From NCBI RefSeq assembly GCF_008039615.1, contig NZ_VDUZ01000021.1, forward strand, positions 1 through 64,000: a DNA stretch of 64,000 bases. The letters are read 5' to 3'. Origin of the DNA: Vineibacter terrae. GTDB taxonomy: Bacteria > Pseudomonadota > Alphaproteobacteria > Reyranellales > Reyranellaceae. Below the pieces are notes generated by a model. It had not been told where the DNA came from, searched no databases, and saw nothing but the letters and a program-made list of their open reading frames with translations. Made by a program: the position numbers and the translations under genes. This document shows positions 45,373 through 53,858 of this stretch, piece after piece. The number at the start of each line of letters is the position of its first letter. Position 1 is the first letter of the stretch.

Positions 45373-46464
45373 CTACGGCGCCTTTGACGCGGCACGACGC
45401 ACCGCAACGCCGTCACGCAGCTTCATCGCGCCTTCGGTGACGATCATGGCATCGGCCGTCAGGCCGTCGACGATCTCGACCTTGCCGCCGCGGCGCTGGC
45501 CAAGCCGGACCTTGGTCAGGACGGCGTTGTCGTCGACCACCCGGTACACGAACTTCTCGTCGCCGACGGGCACGAGCGCGGTCTCGGGAATCATGATCGC
45601 ATCGTCGCGCTCGTCGATGAGCAGGGTCACGCGCGCGAACATGCCGGAGCGCAGGTGGCCCTTGCTGTTGGAAATGCGCGCGCGCAGGATCACCGCGCGG
45701 CCATTGGGGTCATGCGCCGGGTCGATCGCGTAGACCTTGCCGTCGAAGGCCGAGTCCGGAATGGCATCGAGCACGACCTTGATGGATTGGCCCGTCGCCA
45801 GCCGCAGCGCGTGGATCTCCGGCACGCGGAAATCGACCTTCAGCGTGTCGATGTTCTCGATGTTGACGAGGTCCTGCCCGGGATTGACGTAGTCGCCCAC
45901 GCTCACCCGGCGAAGCCCCAGCACGCCGTCGAACGGCGCGACCAGCGTCGTCTTGTCCAGTGTGGCCTGCGCCAGGGCAAGCGCTGCCTCGTCGGCGCGC
46001 AGCTTGGCGAGCGCCTCCTCGTAGGCCCGCTGGGTGCCGACGCCCTTGCGCACCAGGTCAGCGGCGCGCTCGTGGTTGGCGCGGCTCAGGATGAGGCTCG
46101 CCGTGGCCTGGTCCACCTGCGCCTGGGCAATGGCGGCATCCAACCGCACAAGCGGGTCGCCCTTGCGCGCCTTCTGACCTTCGTCGAACAGGATCTGGGT
46201 GATGCGCCCGGCGATCTCCGGGCGGATCATTACCGCTTCATTGGAGCGCAGGCTGCCGACGGCCTGCAGTTCCCGCTGCACGGTGCCACGCCCCACCGGC
46301 GTGATCTCGACCGCAACCGGGGCCGGCCCGGCATTGGCCGACGGCGCCGGCTTCCCCGCCTGCCCCGGCGGCATCAGGGACAACCAGACATACCCGGCGA
46401 CAGCCAGGCCACCAATGAGGCCTATCGCGGTCAACCAGCTTGGCTTCACCTTGCACCCTCGCAC
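45373..46464 (-). CDS. RND efflux periplasmic adaptor (membrane fusion protein)
   Basis: About 363 residues. An N-terminal membrane helix (LTAIGLIGGLAVAGYVWLSL) anchors it. The lipoyl half-motif RPEIAGRITQILFDEGQKARKGDPL, a helical hairpin (about 100-165) and a second lipoyl half (APFDGVLGLRRVSVGDYVNPGQ) follow, then beta-barrel and membrane-proximal domains. The start is a GTG; a second GTG five codons downstream is also reasonable. The promoter lies in the short region shared with tetR, which contains a strong palindrome. Confidence 0.92.
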   Translation of the reverse strand: MRGCKVKPSWLTAIGLIGGLAVAGYVWLSLMPPGQAGKPAPSANAGPAPVAVEITPVGRGTVQRELQAVGSLRSNEAVMIRPEIAGRITQILFDEGQKARKGDPLVRLDAAIAQAQVDQATASLILSRANHERAADLVRKGVGTQRAYEEALAKLRADEAALALAQATLDKTTLVAPFDGVLGLRRVSVGDYVNPGQDLVNIENIDTLKVDFRVPEIHALRLATGQSIKVVLDAIPDSAFDGKVYAIDPAHDPNGRAVILRARISNSKGHLRSGMFARVTLLIDERDDAIMIPETALVPVGDEKFVYRVVDDNAVLTKVRLGQRRGGKVEIVDGLTADAMIVTEGAMKLRDGVAVRRAASKAP

Positions 46465-46483
46465 GCACCGGCTATAGTTGGGA

Positions 46484-46502
46484 AAACGATACTGTATAGT
46501 TT
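46484..46502. promoter_or_regulatory. TetR-type operator between adaptor and tetR genes
   Basis: AAACGATACTGTATAGTTT, a 19-bp palindrome of form AAAC-n-ATAC-n-GTAT-n-GTTT with full symmetry outside the three marked positions. It ends 5 bases before the tetR start, in the 43-base region between divergent genes. A second TATAGTT lies at 46473-46479. Confidence 0.75.
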
Positions 46503-46507
46503 AGAAA

Positions 46508-47185
46508 ATGACCGACAACAAGCGGCGGCCAGGGAACCAATCTCCTCGTTTGAAGAATGGTGTCCTCGATGATCGGCCCGGCCGTGGCCGGCCGCTGAGC
46601 CGCGCCAAGCACGCGCGCATGCTGGGCGCCGCGACACAGATCTTTCTCGAGCGTGGCTACGATGCCGCCAGCATGGACATGGTGGCCCTCCATGCTGGCG
46701 TTTCCAAGGCGACCATCTACTCGCACTTCACCAGCAAGGACGCCCTGTTCGGCGCCATCATCGACGCGCTGGTGAAGGGCATGGTGATCGATATCGGGCG
46801 TCTGGCCGTCGACCAGGCGCCGCCCGAGCAGGTGCTCACGCAGGTCGGCAGGGCCTACCTAGACCTCGCGCTGGCGGCGCGGTCGCTGGCGCTGCACCGC
46901 CTGGTGGTCGTCGAAGCGGCCAGGACCACGGGGTTGGGAAAGCTGATCTACCGTACGGGGCCGGCGCGCCTTGCCGATGCCCTGGCCACGTATCTCGAAC
47001 GGCAGCCAGCCCTGATGGTTGCCGATGTCCGGCTGGCGGCCGAGCAGTTCCTCGGCATGGTGCTCGGCCACGCCCAGCTCCGCCTGCTACTCAAGGCGGC
47101 ACCGCCCCAGCACGCGCGCGCCGATATCGACCGCCTGGTGGCGCAAGCGGTCGCCACCTTCCTGCGCGGGGCGTTTGCAGCGTGA
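46508..47185 (+). CDS. TetR/AcrR-family repressor of the efflux pump
   Basis: 225 residues. The TetR HTH is at about 38-84 (MLGAATQIFLERGYDAASMDMVALHAGVSKATIYSHFTSKDALF), after a basic N-terminal tail of about 35 residues. The rest is a helical ligand domain, ending VATFLRGAFAA, close to the AcrR-C family that often follows this HTH. It is divergent from the adaptor/pump genes and its start is five bases from the probable operator, so it likely represses both itself and the pump. Confidence 0.92.
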   Translation: MTDNKRRPGNQSPRLKNGVLDDRPGRGRPLSRAKHARMLGAATQIFLERGYDAASMDMVALHAGVSKATIYSHFTSKDALFGAIIDALVKGMVIDIGRLAVDQAPPEQVLTQVGRAYLDLALAARSLALHRLVVVEAARTTGLGKLIYRTGPARLADALATYLERQPALMVADVRLAAEQFLGMVLGHAQLRLLLKAAPPQHARADIDRLVAQAVATFLRGAFAA

Positions 47186-47198
47186 GCAGCAGATACCG

Positions 47199-47897
47199 AT
47201 GCAGGACAAACTGCGCAGCGCCGCTGATCGCTACCTGACCACCCGAGCCAAGATGCAGTCGCAATGTCGCCCTACGATCCGATGCATCCGATGGAGCTCC
47301 TGCTGCATCAGCGTTGCCCTGGGACTGGCCCTTGTCGCGGCACCCGTTGGCTTCAACTCATTGCTGACGCTGGACGGCAAGGCAGCTGTTGCACGCGGCG
47401 GCGGAGGAGGAGGTGGTGGAGGCGGTTCAGGGAATGGAAACGGGAATGGCGCGGGGAGCGGCAACGGAGTCGGCAACGGCAATGCCCTGGGCAACGCCGA
47501 TGGCAGCGGCGCCGGGCATGGGGCTGCCGTCGCGACGGCGAACGGAGCGGGCAACGGCCGTGGCGCCGTTGCCCACAGTCCCGGTGGTCGGGGGCCCGTG
47601 TCGGCCAGCAACGCTCAGCTGGCCAGCGCGCTGGGTGCGTTGAACGCCGCGCATGCGTCAGCCCAGGCGCGCAGCGTTGCCGCGCCGAACTCGCGGGTCG
47701 GCACAATCGCGGCCTATGACAAGGCCATGCTGTCGGCGCTTTCCATGCCGCTGTCGAGCCGCGATCCCGCGATCGCCGGCGCTCGCAGGCAGCTGGCCGC
47801 CGCGTCGAACAAGACGCTGACGCCCGCCGTCGTGGCGCGCGTCGATTCACTGCTGGGACTGCCGCCGACGGACCCCAATCTGGGAGTCACACGCTGA
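47199..47897 (+). CDS. Exported Gly/Asn-rich protein, copy 2
   Basis: Up to 232 residues from the ATG at 47199. An ATG at 47253 gives a shorter n-region and may be the true start; neither has a strong ribosome-binding site. Hydrophobic core (SVALGLALVAAPVGFNSLL), then LTLDGKAAVARGGG, a Gly/Asn tract (GNGNGNGAGSGNGVGNGNAL) and the same C-terminal domain as copy 1 (LASALGALNAAHASAQARS; end SLLGLPPTDPNLGVTR). The N-terminal region is Cys-rich (QSQCRPTIRCIRWSSCC), unlike copy 1. It starts 14 bases after tetR and may be co-transcribed with it. Confidence 0.7.
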   Translation: MQDKLRSAADRYLTTRAKMQSQCRPTIRCIRWSSCCISVALGLALVAAPVGFNSLLTLDGKAAVARGGGGGGGGGGSGNGNGNGAGSGNGVGNGNALGNADGSGAGHGAAVATANGAGNGRGAVAHSPGGRGPVSASNAQLASALGALNAAHASAQARSVAAPNSRVGTIAAYDKAMLSALSMPLSSRDPAIAGARRQLAAASNKTLTPAVVARVDSLLGLPPTDPNLGVTR

Positions 47898-47906
47898 TGT
47901 CAGCGG

Positions 47907-47928
47907 ACGGGCGCCGTTCGGCGCCCGT
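47907..47928. terminator. Hairpin between convergent genes
   Basis: A perfect 9-bp stem (ACGGGCGCC/GGCGCCCGT) with a 4-base loop lies 9 bases after the Gly-rich protein's stop and 16 before the aldolase stop. It has no U-tract, but its strength and place suit a bidirectional transcript end. Confidence 0.6.
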
Positions 47929-47943
47929 TGCGCCTGCAACGCG

Positions 47944-48726
47944 CTACGGCGCCGCCACGTCGCCGGCGGCCTTGCGCGTGGCCTGCACCGCCTCGCGGGC
48001 GGCCTTGGCCATCAGGCCGCTGTCGTTGGCGATGGTTACGAACTGGAAGCCCATGGCGATCATGCGCGCGGCGTAGGCCGGGGTGCCGTTGTGCAGGCCG
48101 GCGAACTGGCCGCGCTTCCTGGTCTCGTGCACCAGCTTTTCGTAGATCGCCAGCACCTGCGGCTCGTCACGATCGAGCATCGGCTTGAGGCCGAGCGACA
48201 GGCCAAGATCGCTGGGGCCGACATAGACGCCGTTGACGCCGGGCACGTCGAGGATGGCCTCGAGGTTGTCGATCGCCTCCTGGGTCTCGATCATCGGGAT
48301 CACCAGCACCTCGTCGTTGGCGGTCGCCTGGTAGGGCGTCGCCTCGCCGTAGGCACCGGCGCGGATCGGGCCGTTGCTGCGTTTGCCCTTGGGCGGGTAG
48401 AGGCTGTAGGAGACCAGCGCCTTGGCCTCGGCCGCGGTGTTGATCATCGGGCAGATCACGCCCCAGGCGCCGCCGTCGAGCACGCGGCCGACGATGCCCG
48501 GCTCGTTCCAGGGCACGCGCACCAGCGGCGTCACCGGATGGCGGTCCATGGCCTGGAAGCAATGCACCATCGACTGGTAGTCCTGCACGCCGTGCTGCAT
48601 GTCGACCGTGACGCTGTCCCAGCCGCACTGGGCCATGGTCTCGGCCGAGAAGCCGTTGGGGATCGCCAGCCAGCCGTTGACACACGCTTTGCCCGCCTTC
48701 AGCCGCTGCTTCAGCTTGTTCGCCAT
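47944..48726 (-). CDS. HpcH/HpaI-family aldolase
   Basis: 260 residues. Class II pyruvate-type aldolase of the HpaI/RhmA group: WLAIPNGFSAETMAQCGWDSVTVDMQHG contains the catalytic His region, and GGAWGVICPMINTAAEAKALV and NGVYVGPSDLGLSLG are the metal and phosphate-loop regions. Metal ligands are likely the Glu in IPMIETQEA and the Asp in GPSD. The start at 48726 has AAAGGA upstream. It stands alone. Family members cleave 2-keto-3-deoxy acids or hydroxy-keto-diacids to pyruvate and an aldehyde; a role in finishing the sugar-acid pathway encoded at 6-15 kb is possible but not shown. Confidence 0.9.
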   Translation of the reverse strand: MANKLKQRLKAGKACVNGWLAIPNGFSAETMAQCGWDSVTVDMQHGVQDYQSMVHCFQAMDRHPVTPLVRVPWNEPGIVGRVLDGGAWGVICPMINTAAEAKALVSYSLYPPKGKRSNGPIRAGAYGEATPYQATANDEVLVIPMIETQEAIDNLEAILDVPGVNGVYVGPSDLGLSLGLKPMLDRDEPQVLAIYEKLVHETRKRGQFAGLHNGTPAYAARMIAMGFQFVTIANDSGLMAKAAREAVQATRKAAGDVAAP

Positions 48727-48868
48727 GTCGCGTTTCCTTTCTCGCCACTCGCACTCGCCGCTCGAAATCTGCCCCGGCCCGCGCCGGCATGCCACCGGCG
48801 ATTGATGGACTGGCGTCCGATCTCCTATGCGCACCCTGCCTTGCTGCGCCGGTCGCCGTCAAAGCCGC

Positions 48869-48888
48869 GCTGGAGCGGCCGTTCCAGC
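48869..48888. terminator. Hairpin downstream of the esterase gene
   Basis: GCTGGAGCGGCCGTTCCAGC is self-complementary apart from one G-T wobble. It lies 12 to 31 bases beyond the esterase stop (minus strand). No U-tract is seen. Confidence 0.4.
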
Positions 48889-48899
48889 GCTGGCGGCAG

Positions 48900-50018
48900 C
48901 TATGCCTCCGCCGACGCGGATGCAGCAGCCGTGCCCAGGAACCAGTCGAGGATCGCTGCGTTCTCGTCGCGCGGGTAGGTGTGCGAGAGGTCGGCGATCT
49001 CGCGATAGACCACGGCCGCACCAGCCTGCGTCAGCGCCAGCTGCGCGCCGCGGGCCATTTCCGGCGGGAACATCCAGTCCTGCGCGCCGTGCACGATATG
49101 GACCGGCAGCCCGCGCACGCGATCGGCGTCGGCGAAGGCCATCAGCATCGGGTGGAAGCTGGCGGCGATCGGCGCCAGATGGGTGAAGCGGCATTCCTGG
49201 CGCAGGCCCAGCACGTAGGTGAACGTGCCGCCATCGCTCATGCCGGTCAGCAGCCGACGCGTCGCGTCGATCGACCACTGGCCGGCCACCTGCTCGACCA
49301 TCTGGTCGATGCTCGGCCCGTCCATCTCCGGCTCCATCAGCGACCAGGTCGAGCCGCTGGCGGTGGGCGCCATCAGGATGAAGCCACGGGTGCGCGCCTC
49401 GCGCAGCCAGCTCCACAGGAATGCCCCGCCATTGCCGCTGCCGCCATGCATCGCCACGACCAGCGGCCAGGCGCGGGCGGCGTCGTACCACTCCGGCACG
49501 TACAGCGAGAACGCGCCGCGCGTGCCGGGCGGGCCGCCGACATGCATCACCCCGACATGCTCGCGCCGCGGGTCGATCGCGGCCAGGCGTTCGGCCAAAG
49601 CAGCGTCATCACGCGCGGGCGACTCGAGGAAGAACTGGCTGACGGGCCGCAGGTGCGCCGCCATGGGGTAGATCGCCTCGGCGGCGCGGGCGTAGGCCCG
49701 CAAGGCACGATAGGCCGCGAGCATCGGCTGCGGCGCATCGCCCGCGGCAAGCAGCCCGGTGATGCCCTCGCCAGCCGCCGCAGCAGCACGCTCCAGGCAA
49801 TCCCGCACCGGGCCCAGGCGCTCCGGCCAGGCCAGCGCCTGCGACGCCTCCAGGGCCGCCGCCACATCGCTCTCGCGACCGGCGACGGCATCGATCAGCT
49901 GGCGCAAGGTCGCGGGCGCGAGATGGCGGCCGGTGAACTCCAGCGCATGCAGCGCCCGCAGGGTCGCGGGCACAAGCCGCGCGATGGCATCCACGGCCGG
50001 TTCGTCTTGCCTCTTCAT
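48900..50018 (-). CDS. Alpha/beta hydrolase, PHB-depolymerase/phospholipase-esterase like
   Basis: About 372 residues. An N-terminal helical region of about 150 residues (Ala/Leu/Arg-rich, no known domain) precedes an alpha/beta-hydrolase: WPLVVAMHGGSGNGGAFLWSWL (oxyanion region), RRLLTGMSDGGTFTYVL (nucleophile elbow with Ser), HIVHGAQDWMFPPE (acid) and DLSHTYPRDEN (His). ATG 50018 is preferred because GAGG lies nine bases upstream; in-frame ATGs at 50027 and 50054 are alternatives. No signal peptide. The extra N-terminal domain is unusual for the family. Substrate unknown. Confidence 0.78.
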   Translation of the reverse strand: MKRQDEPAVDAIARLVPATLRALHALEFTGRHLAPATLRQLIDAVAGRESDVAAALEASQALAWPERLGPVRDCLERAAAAAGEGITGLLAAGDAPQPMLAAYRALRAYARAAEAIYPMAAHLRPVSQFFLESPARDDAALAERLAAIDPRREHVGVMHVGGPPGTRGAFSLYVPEWYDAARAWPLVVAMHGGSGNGGAFLWSWLREARTRGFILMAPTASGSTWSLMEPEMDGPSIDQMVEQVAGQWSIDATRRLLTGMSDGGTFTYVLGLRQECRFTHLAPIAASFHPMLMAFADADRVRGLPVHIVHGAQDWMFPPEMARGAQLALTQAGAAVVYREIADLSHTYPRDENAAILDWFLGTAAASASAEA

Positions 50019-50165
50019 GGCCGCCATCCTCACGCTCGCGTGGCCTCGAGGCAATCACCGTTTCAGGCAGCGATGCCGGATCGCGTATTGACATTGCTGT
50101 GTGGCAGCAGCACGGGCTGCAGGGTCGGCGCCGCGCAGGTTCCATGGCGGCGAGGGAGGGAAACG

Positions 50166-51236
50166 ATGGATTTCGGTATCGCACTGCCCACGGCGGCGGA
50201 TTCCTGGAAGGTGGTGCAACGCGCCGAGGAGCTCGGCTTCACGCACACCTGGTTCTATGACACGCAGATGCTGAACGCCGATTGCTTCGTGGCCATGGGA
50301 GCGGCAGCGGTCAACACGAAGCGCATCCGGCTGGGCACCGGTGTGCTGGTCCCATCGAACCGCATCGCGCCGGTTGCCGCCGGCGCGCTGGCCTCGCTCA
50401 ACCAGCTGGCGCCCGGCCGTATCGACTTCGGTGTCGGCACCGGCTTCACCGCCCGCCGCGCCATGGGGTTCGGCGCGATGAAGATCAAGGCGATGGAGAC
50501 CTACATCAACCAGGTGTACGGGCTCCTGCGCCGCGAGATCGTCGATTTCGAGATGGAAGGCCAGCAGCGCAGAATCCGCTTCCTCAATCCCGAGATGGAC
50601 CTCTTCAACACCCACGACCCGATCGCGCTGCACCTGTCGGCTTTCGGCCCCCGTACCCGCGCGCTGACGGCCAAGCTTGGCGCCGGGTGGATCGATTTCG
50701 TCGGCAATGTCGAGACCGGGATCAAGGAAGTGACGGCGATGCAGGAGGAATGGCGCAAGGCCGGACGTGCCGGCAGCGACCTGCTCGCCACCGCCTTCGC
50801 CCTGGGCTGCGTGCTGCAAGAGGGCGAGCCGGCCGATTCGGCGCGAGCCATGGCGCAGGCCGGGCCGCGTGCGGCTGTGATGCTGCATCGGGCCGCCGAC
50901 GAGGCGCTGTCCGGCCTGACGCCCGGCGTCAGCATGCCGACCAAGCGCCGCGCCGAGCTGGATGGCTATATTGCGCTGGCGCGCACCTTCGAGCCCGCCG
51001 ATGCCCGCTACCTGCAGAACCATCGCGGGCATCTGATGTTCATCAAGCCGGAAGAAAAATCCTTCGTCACGGCCGACCTGATCCGCGCAACCTCGTTCAC
51101 GGCGACCGAGGCAGAGATCAAGCAGCGCATCGATGCGCTGCGCTCTGCAGGCTACACCCAGTTCACGATCCAGCTCGTGCCCGGCCAGGAGCAGGCGCTC
51201 GCCGACTGGGCCCGCATCCGGCAGGCGTTCGCGTAG
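50166..51236 (+). CDS. LLM-class (luciferase-like) flavin/F420-dependent oxidoreductase
   Basis: 356 residues, bacterial luciferase-like TIM-barrel. It begins MDFGIALPTAADSWKVVQRAEELGFTHTWFYDTQ and has IRLGTGVLVPSNRIAPVAAGALASLNQLAPGRIDFGVGTG, the typical cofactor-binding core. Strand/loop HLSAFGPRTRALTAKLGAGW follows. The sequence style is that of the F420-dependent subgroup, though FMN cannot be ruled out. GAGGGAGGG precedes the ATG. The neighbours are unrelated, so its substrate is open. Confidence 0.87.
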   Translation: MDFGIALPTAADSWKVVQRAEELGFTHTWFYDTQMLNADCFVAMGAAAVNTKRIRLGTGVLVPSNRIAPVAAGALASLNQLAPGRIDFGVGTGFTARRAMGFGAMKIKAMETYINQVYGLLRREIVDFEMEGQQRRIRFLNPEMDLFNTHDPIALHLSAFGPRTRALTAKLGAGWIDFVGNVETGIKEVTAMQEEWRKAGRAGSDLLATAFALGCVLQEGEPADSARAMAQAGPRAAVMLHRAADEALSGLTPGVSMPTKRRAELDGYIALARTFEPADARYLQNHRGHLMFIKPEEKSFVTADLIRATSFTATEAEIKQRIDALRSAGYTQFTIQLVPGQEQALADWARIRQAFA

Positions 51237-51322
51237 GCTCGTTGCAATCTTGCGATGCCAAGCTGTCGGCGGGCGGGGCGCTGTTGCCGACAGCGGTTCA
51301 AGAAGGCATTCTGGATAGGCCC

Positions 51323-52096
51323 ATGCGCGCACGTCCCACGACCGGGTGGCCTCGCATCGTGCTGATCGCCAGCATCGCGGTGGGCGTTTGCCTGTCGAAC
51401 CCGGCAGCAGCCCAGCAGCGATCGGCGACAGAGCAGCAGCCGGCAGCCGGCGAGCAGGCCGCACGCAGCCTGGCGTTGAGGGCGGGCTACTGCGCCGCCT
51501 TCTTCGAGCCCAACGGGGACGCGGCGCAGAAGCTGCAATTGTCCGGCCGCGTCCCGCAGTCGGAAGCGACACGGTTTCTCCTCTGGTTCTATTTCTCCGC
51601 TTCGATGTCCATCCCCGATGCGTGGCGGCAACCCTACGCCCTGGCCGGCCGCCATGGCGGCGAGGAGGCCCGCTCGGCCGACCTCAACCGGATCGTCGAG
51701 GTCTACGGTTTCTGCAAGCCCGTCACGCCACCATCGGCCACCGGCGAGCCGCGGCCAATGGCGGATACGGCCGCCGCGGCCGCGGAGCCCCTGGCGACGG
51801 GCGAGAATACCCAGATGGTGCGCAAGCTGAAGCGCTGCTGGCAGGTCAGGAACGCAGGCGGCGATCCGGCCCAGATGACCGTCCTCGTCATCGTCGACAT
51901 GACATCCGATGGCCGGGTCGACGATGCGAAGCTCGCGGGCGAAACCCAGGCGGCGCTGGCGCAGAACGCGCCCCTGCGGGCTTTCGCGGCAGCGGCGCTG
52001 CGGGCCGTGCTCGACCCGCGCTGCCAGCCCCTGCCGAGCACGGGGGAAGCGCGCAAGCCCTTCGTCCTGAAGCTCGATCCTCGCGAGCTGCGATAG
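51323..52096 (+). CDS. Exported protein of unknown function
   Basis: 257 residues with a signal peptide (about 1-30, core IVLIASIAVGVCLSNPAAAQ). A central region holds WFYFSASMSIPDAWRQPYALAG; the C-terminal part (about 165-257, MVRKLKRCWQVRNAGGDPAQMTVLVIVDM...AALRAVLDPRCQPLP) resembles the TonB/TolA C-terminal fold, including the pattern of a TolA-like periplasmic domain. No ribosome-binding site of note; the start is chosen by the signal peptide. It precedes a methyltransferase gene by 33 bases. Confidence 0.65.
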   Translation: MRARPTTGWPRIVLIASIAVGVCLSNPAAAQQRSATEQQPAAGEQAARSLALRAGYCAAFFEPNGDAAQKLQLSGRVPQSEATRFLLWFYFSASMSIPDAWRQPYALAGRHGGEEARSADLNRIVEVYGFCKPVTPPSATGEPRPMADTAAAAAEPLATGENTQMVRKLKRCWQVRNAGGDPAQMTVLVIVDMTSDGRVDDAKLAGETQAALAQNAPLRAFAAAALRAVLDPRCQPLPSTGEARKPFVLKLDPRELR

Positions 52097-52129
52097 GCGG
52101 ATAGAGGCGGGGACGCCGGGAGAGTATCG

Positions 52130-52939
52130 GTGGGTTCGTTCTACGACGGCGTCGGATCGATCTTTGTCGAAGCCTATGACGCGTTCCACGGCGCCGGCCA
52201 GCATCCGCTTGCCGGCGACATCGCCTTCTACGAGCGGCTGGCACGCGCGACAGGCGGGCCGGTGCTCGAGCTGGGATGCGGCACGGGACGCGTGGCCCTG
52301 CCCCTGGCGACGGCGGGGCTGGACATCACGGGCGTCGACACCGCCGAGGCGATGCTGGCGATCGCGCGCGGCAAGCGGCAGGCCGCGCCGGCGCCGGTGC
52401 GCGACCGGCTGACGCTGCTGCACGGCGACATGACCCGGCTCGACCTCGGGCAGCGCTTCGGCTGTGTGATCGTGCCCTTCCGGTCATTCCAGCAGCTGCT
52501 GACCGCCGACCTGCAGCGCCAGGCCCTGCACGTGATCCGCCGCCACCTGCGGCCCGCGGGCCGGCTGGCCCTGCATCTGTACGATCCGCGGCTGGACGTG
52601 CTGATCGGCGACGGCGGCGTGGGGCCGGTGCTGGCCGGCATGCATCCCGCGACCGGCCGGTACTACGAGGCCGACGTCCTGAGCTGCCGTCTCGACCATG
52701 TCGCCCAGGTGCGCCACGACCTGTGGCGCTACACCGAGCACGACGGCAACGGCGCGGTGATCGCCTCGGCCACGCGCGAGCTGGCGGTGCGGTGGACCTA
52801 CCGGTGGGAGCTGCGCTACCTGCTGGAGCTCTGCGGCTTCAGCGTCAGGACCGAGCATAGCGATTTCTTTGGCGCTCCGCCGGCATACGGCAAGGAGCTG
52901 ATCGTGGTCGCGGCGCTCGGCGACGACGGTGACGGATAG
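52130..52939 (+). CDS. Class I SAM-dependent methyltransferase
   Basis: 269 residues from a GTG start with GGGAGAG just upstream. Motif I is PVLELGCGTGRVALPLATAG (about 45-64), followed by the acidic end of strand 2 (ITGVDTAEAMLAIAR) and the HGDMTRLDLGQRFGCVIVPFRSFQQL post-motif region. The C-terminal part has WTYRWELRYLLELCGF, common in small-molecule methyltransferases. Substrate unknown. It converges on a response-regulator gene. Confidence 0.88.
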   Translation: MGSFYDGVGSIFVEAYDAFHGAGQHPLAGDIAFYERLARATGGPVLELGCGTGRVALPLATAGLDITGVDTAEAMLAIARGKRQAAPAPVRDRLTLLHGDMTRLDLGQRFGCVIVPFRSFQQLLTADLQRQALHVIRRHLRPAGRLALHLYDPRLDVLIGDGGVGPVLAGMHPATGRYYEADVLSCRLDHVAQVRHDLWRYTEHDGNGAVIASATRELAVRWTYRWELRYLLELCGFSVRTEHSDFFGAPPAYGKELIVVAALGDDGDG

Positions 52940-52952
52940 ATGAGCCAGCGGT

Positions 52953-53423
52953 TCAGACGCCTGCCGCGAGCAGCCGCTTGATGTGCGCGGCGAGCGCCTC
53001 ATAGGAGTACGGCTTCTCCAGGAACGAACCCTCGGCACAAACCTGCTCCGCATTCCGGGCAGTGCTCGCGATGCCGGACGTCAGGATGATCCTGACATCG
53101 GGGTATTCCTGGCGGACCCACTGCGCCAGGGCGAACCCGTTCATCCCGCCCGGCATGTTCACATCCGAGAAGACAATCTCGATCGGCTCGCTGGCCCTGA
53201 ACAAGGCCTGGGCCTCCGCCGCATTCGACGCCTCGAGCACGCGGTAGCCACAGTCGCGGAGATAGTCGGCGACCGGCATGCGGATGAGTATCTCGTCCTC
53301 CACGACGAGGACGGTCGACGGACGCTGGTGGCCGTTGCCAGGCTGCTCGGTTGTCGTCTTGCTCGCGATATGCCCGGCCCGCCGGGGTGGACCGGCGGGT
53401 ACAAGCCTCAGCAGAGCGTTCAT
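52953..53423 (-). CDS. Single-domain response regulator (CheY-like)
   Basis: 156 residues. A 35-residue N-terminal tail precedes one receiver domain: acidic residues in LVVEDEILIRMPVADYL, phospho-acceptor Asp87 (IVFSDVNMPGGMNG), Thr/Ser in ILTSGIA and Lys in FLEKPYSYEALAAHI. There is no output domain. Such regulators often serve stress-response phosphorelays in alphaproteobacteria. GGGGGG is upstream of the ATG. No kinase gene is adjacent. Confidence 0.87.
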   Translation of the reverse strand: MNALLRLVPAGPPRRAGHIASKTTTEQPGNGHQRPSTVLVVEDEILIRMPVADYLRDCGYRVLEASNAAEAQALFRASEPIEIVFSDVNMPGGMNGFALAQWVRQEYPDVRIILTSGIASTARNAEQVCAEGSFLEKPYSYEALAAHIKRLLAAGV

Positions 53424-53653
53424 GATTATTCGCCCCCCAAAAGCGCGAATGCGTCGTAGGTCCCTGTGAGGGTCGCAACGAAATGAAGCCCGTCCGGTTC
53501 CCGGCGTGCAAGCGGGGCAAGGGGGCCGACCGCCCGCAGCCGGCCGGGCGGTGTTACAGCGGTTCGGTGCGACAGCGGGCTCTGGCGCCAACCCGCCGGC
53601 GGGCGTATTGTCCCTGGCAGGGCTACGCGATGCCGCGGTCAGGGAAGCAACCG

Positions 53654-53836
53654 ATGAAGGCACTTGCGGGCGCGTTCATATACCTTGCGCCGTTCTTCAT
53701 CATCGGCGTGATCGCCAGGATGATCATCCGGAAGCGGATGGAAGGCTCAAGCCTGTCCGACATGCAAGACCTTGCCGGGCAGAACCGGCGCCGACGAAAG
53801 GTGTTCCTCCTGGGAAGCTGGCGCAACGAGGAGTAG
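53654..53836 (+). CDS. Small single-helix membrane protein (putative)
   Basis: 60 residues. One hydrophobic helix (LAGAFIYLAPFFIIGVIARMII) near the N-terminus, then a strongly basic stretch (RKRMEG, RRRRK). AGGGAAG lies just upstream of the ATG. Its codon pattern is plausible but the gene is too short for family recognition. It converges on the glutaredoxin-DinB gene with 22 bases between stops. Confidence 0.45.
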   Translation: MKALAGAFIYLAPFFIIGVIARMIIRKRMEGSSLSDMQDLAGQNRRRRKVFLLGSWRNEE

Positions 53837-53858
53837 GACACCTCGGCACCATCGGGCA

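Noticed and set aside
42859-45387. Long plus-strand open frame (842 codons) opposite the RND pump gene
   Set aside because: Antisense shadow; the pump on the other strand has full length and all motifs.
52953-53663. Longer start for the single-domain response regulator
   Set aside because: The 80 extra residues are low-complexity Pro/Arg/Ala; the Met at 53423 has a good upstream G-rich site and precedes the receiver domain closely.
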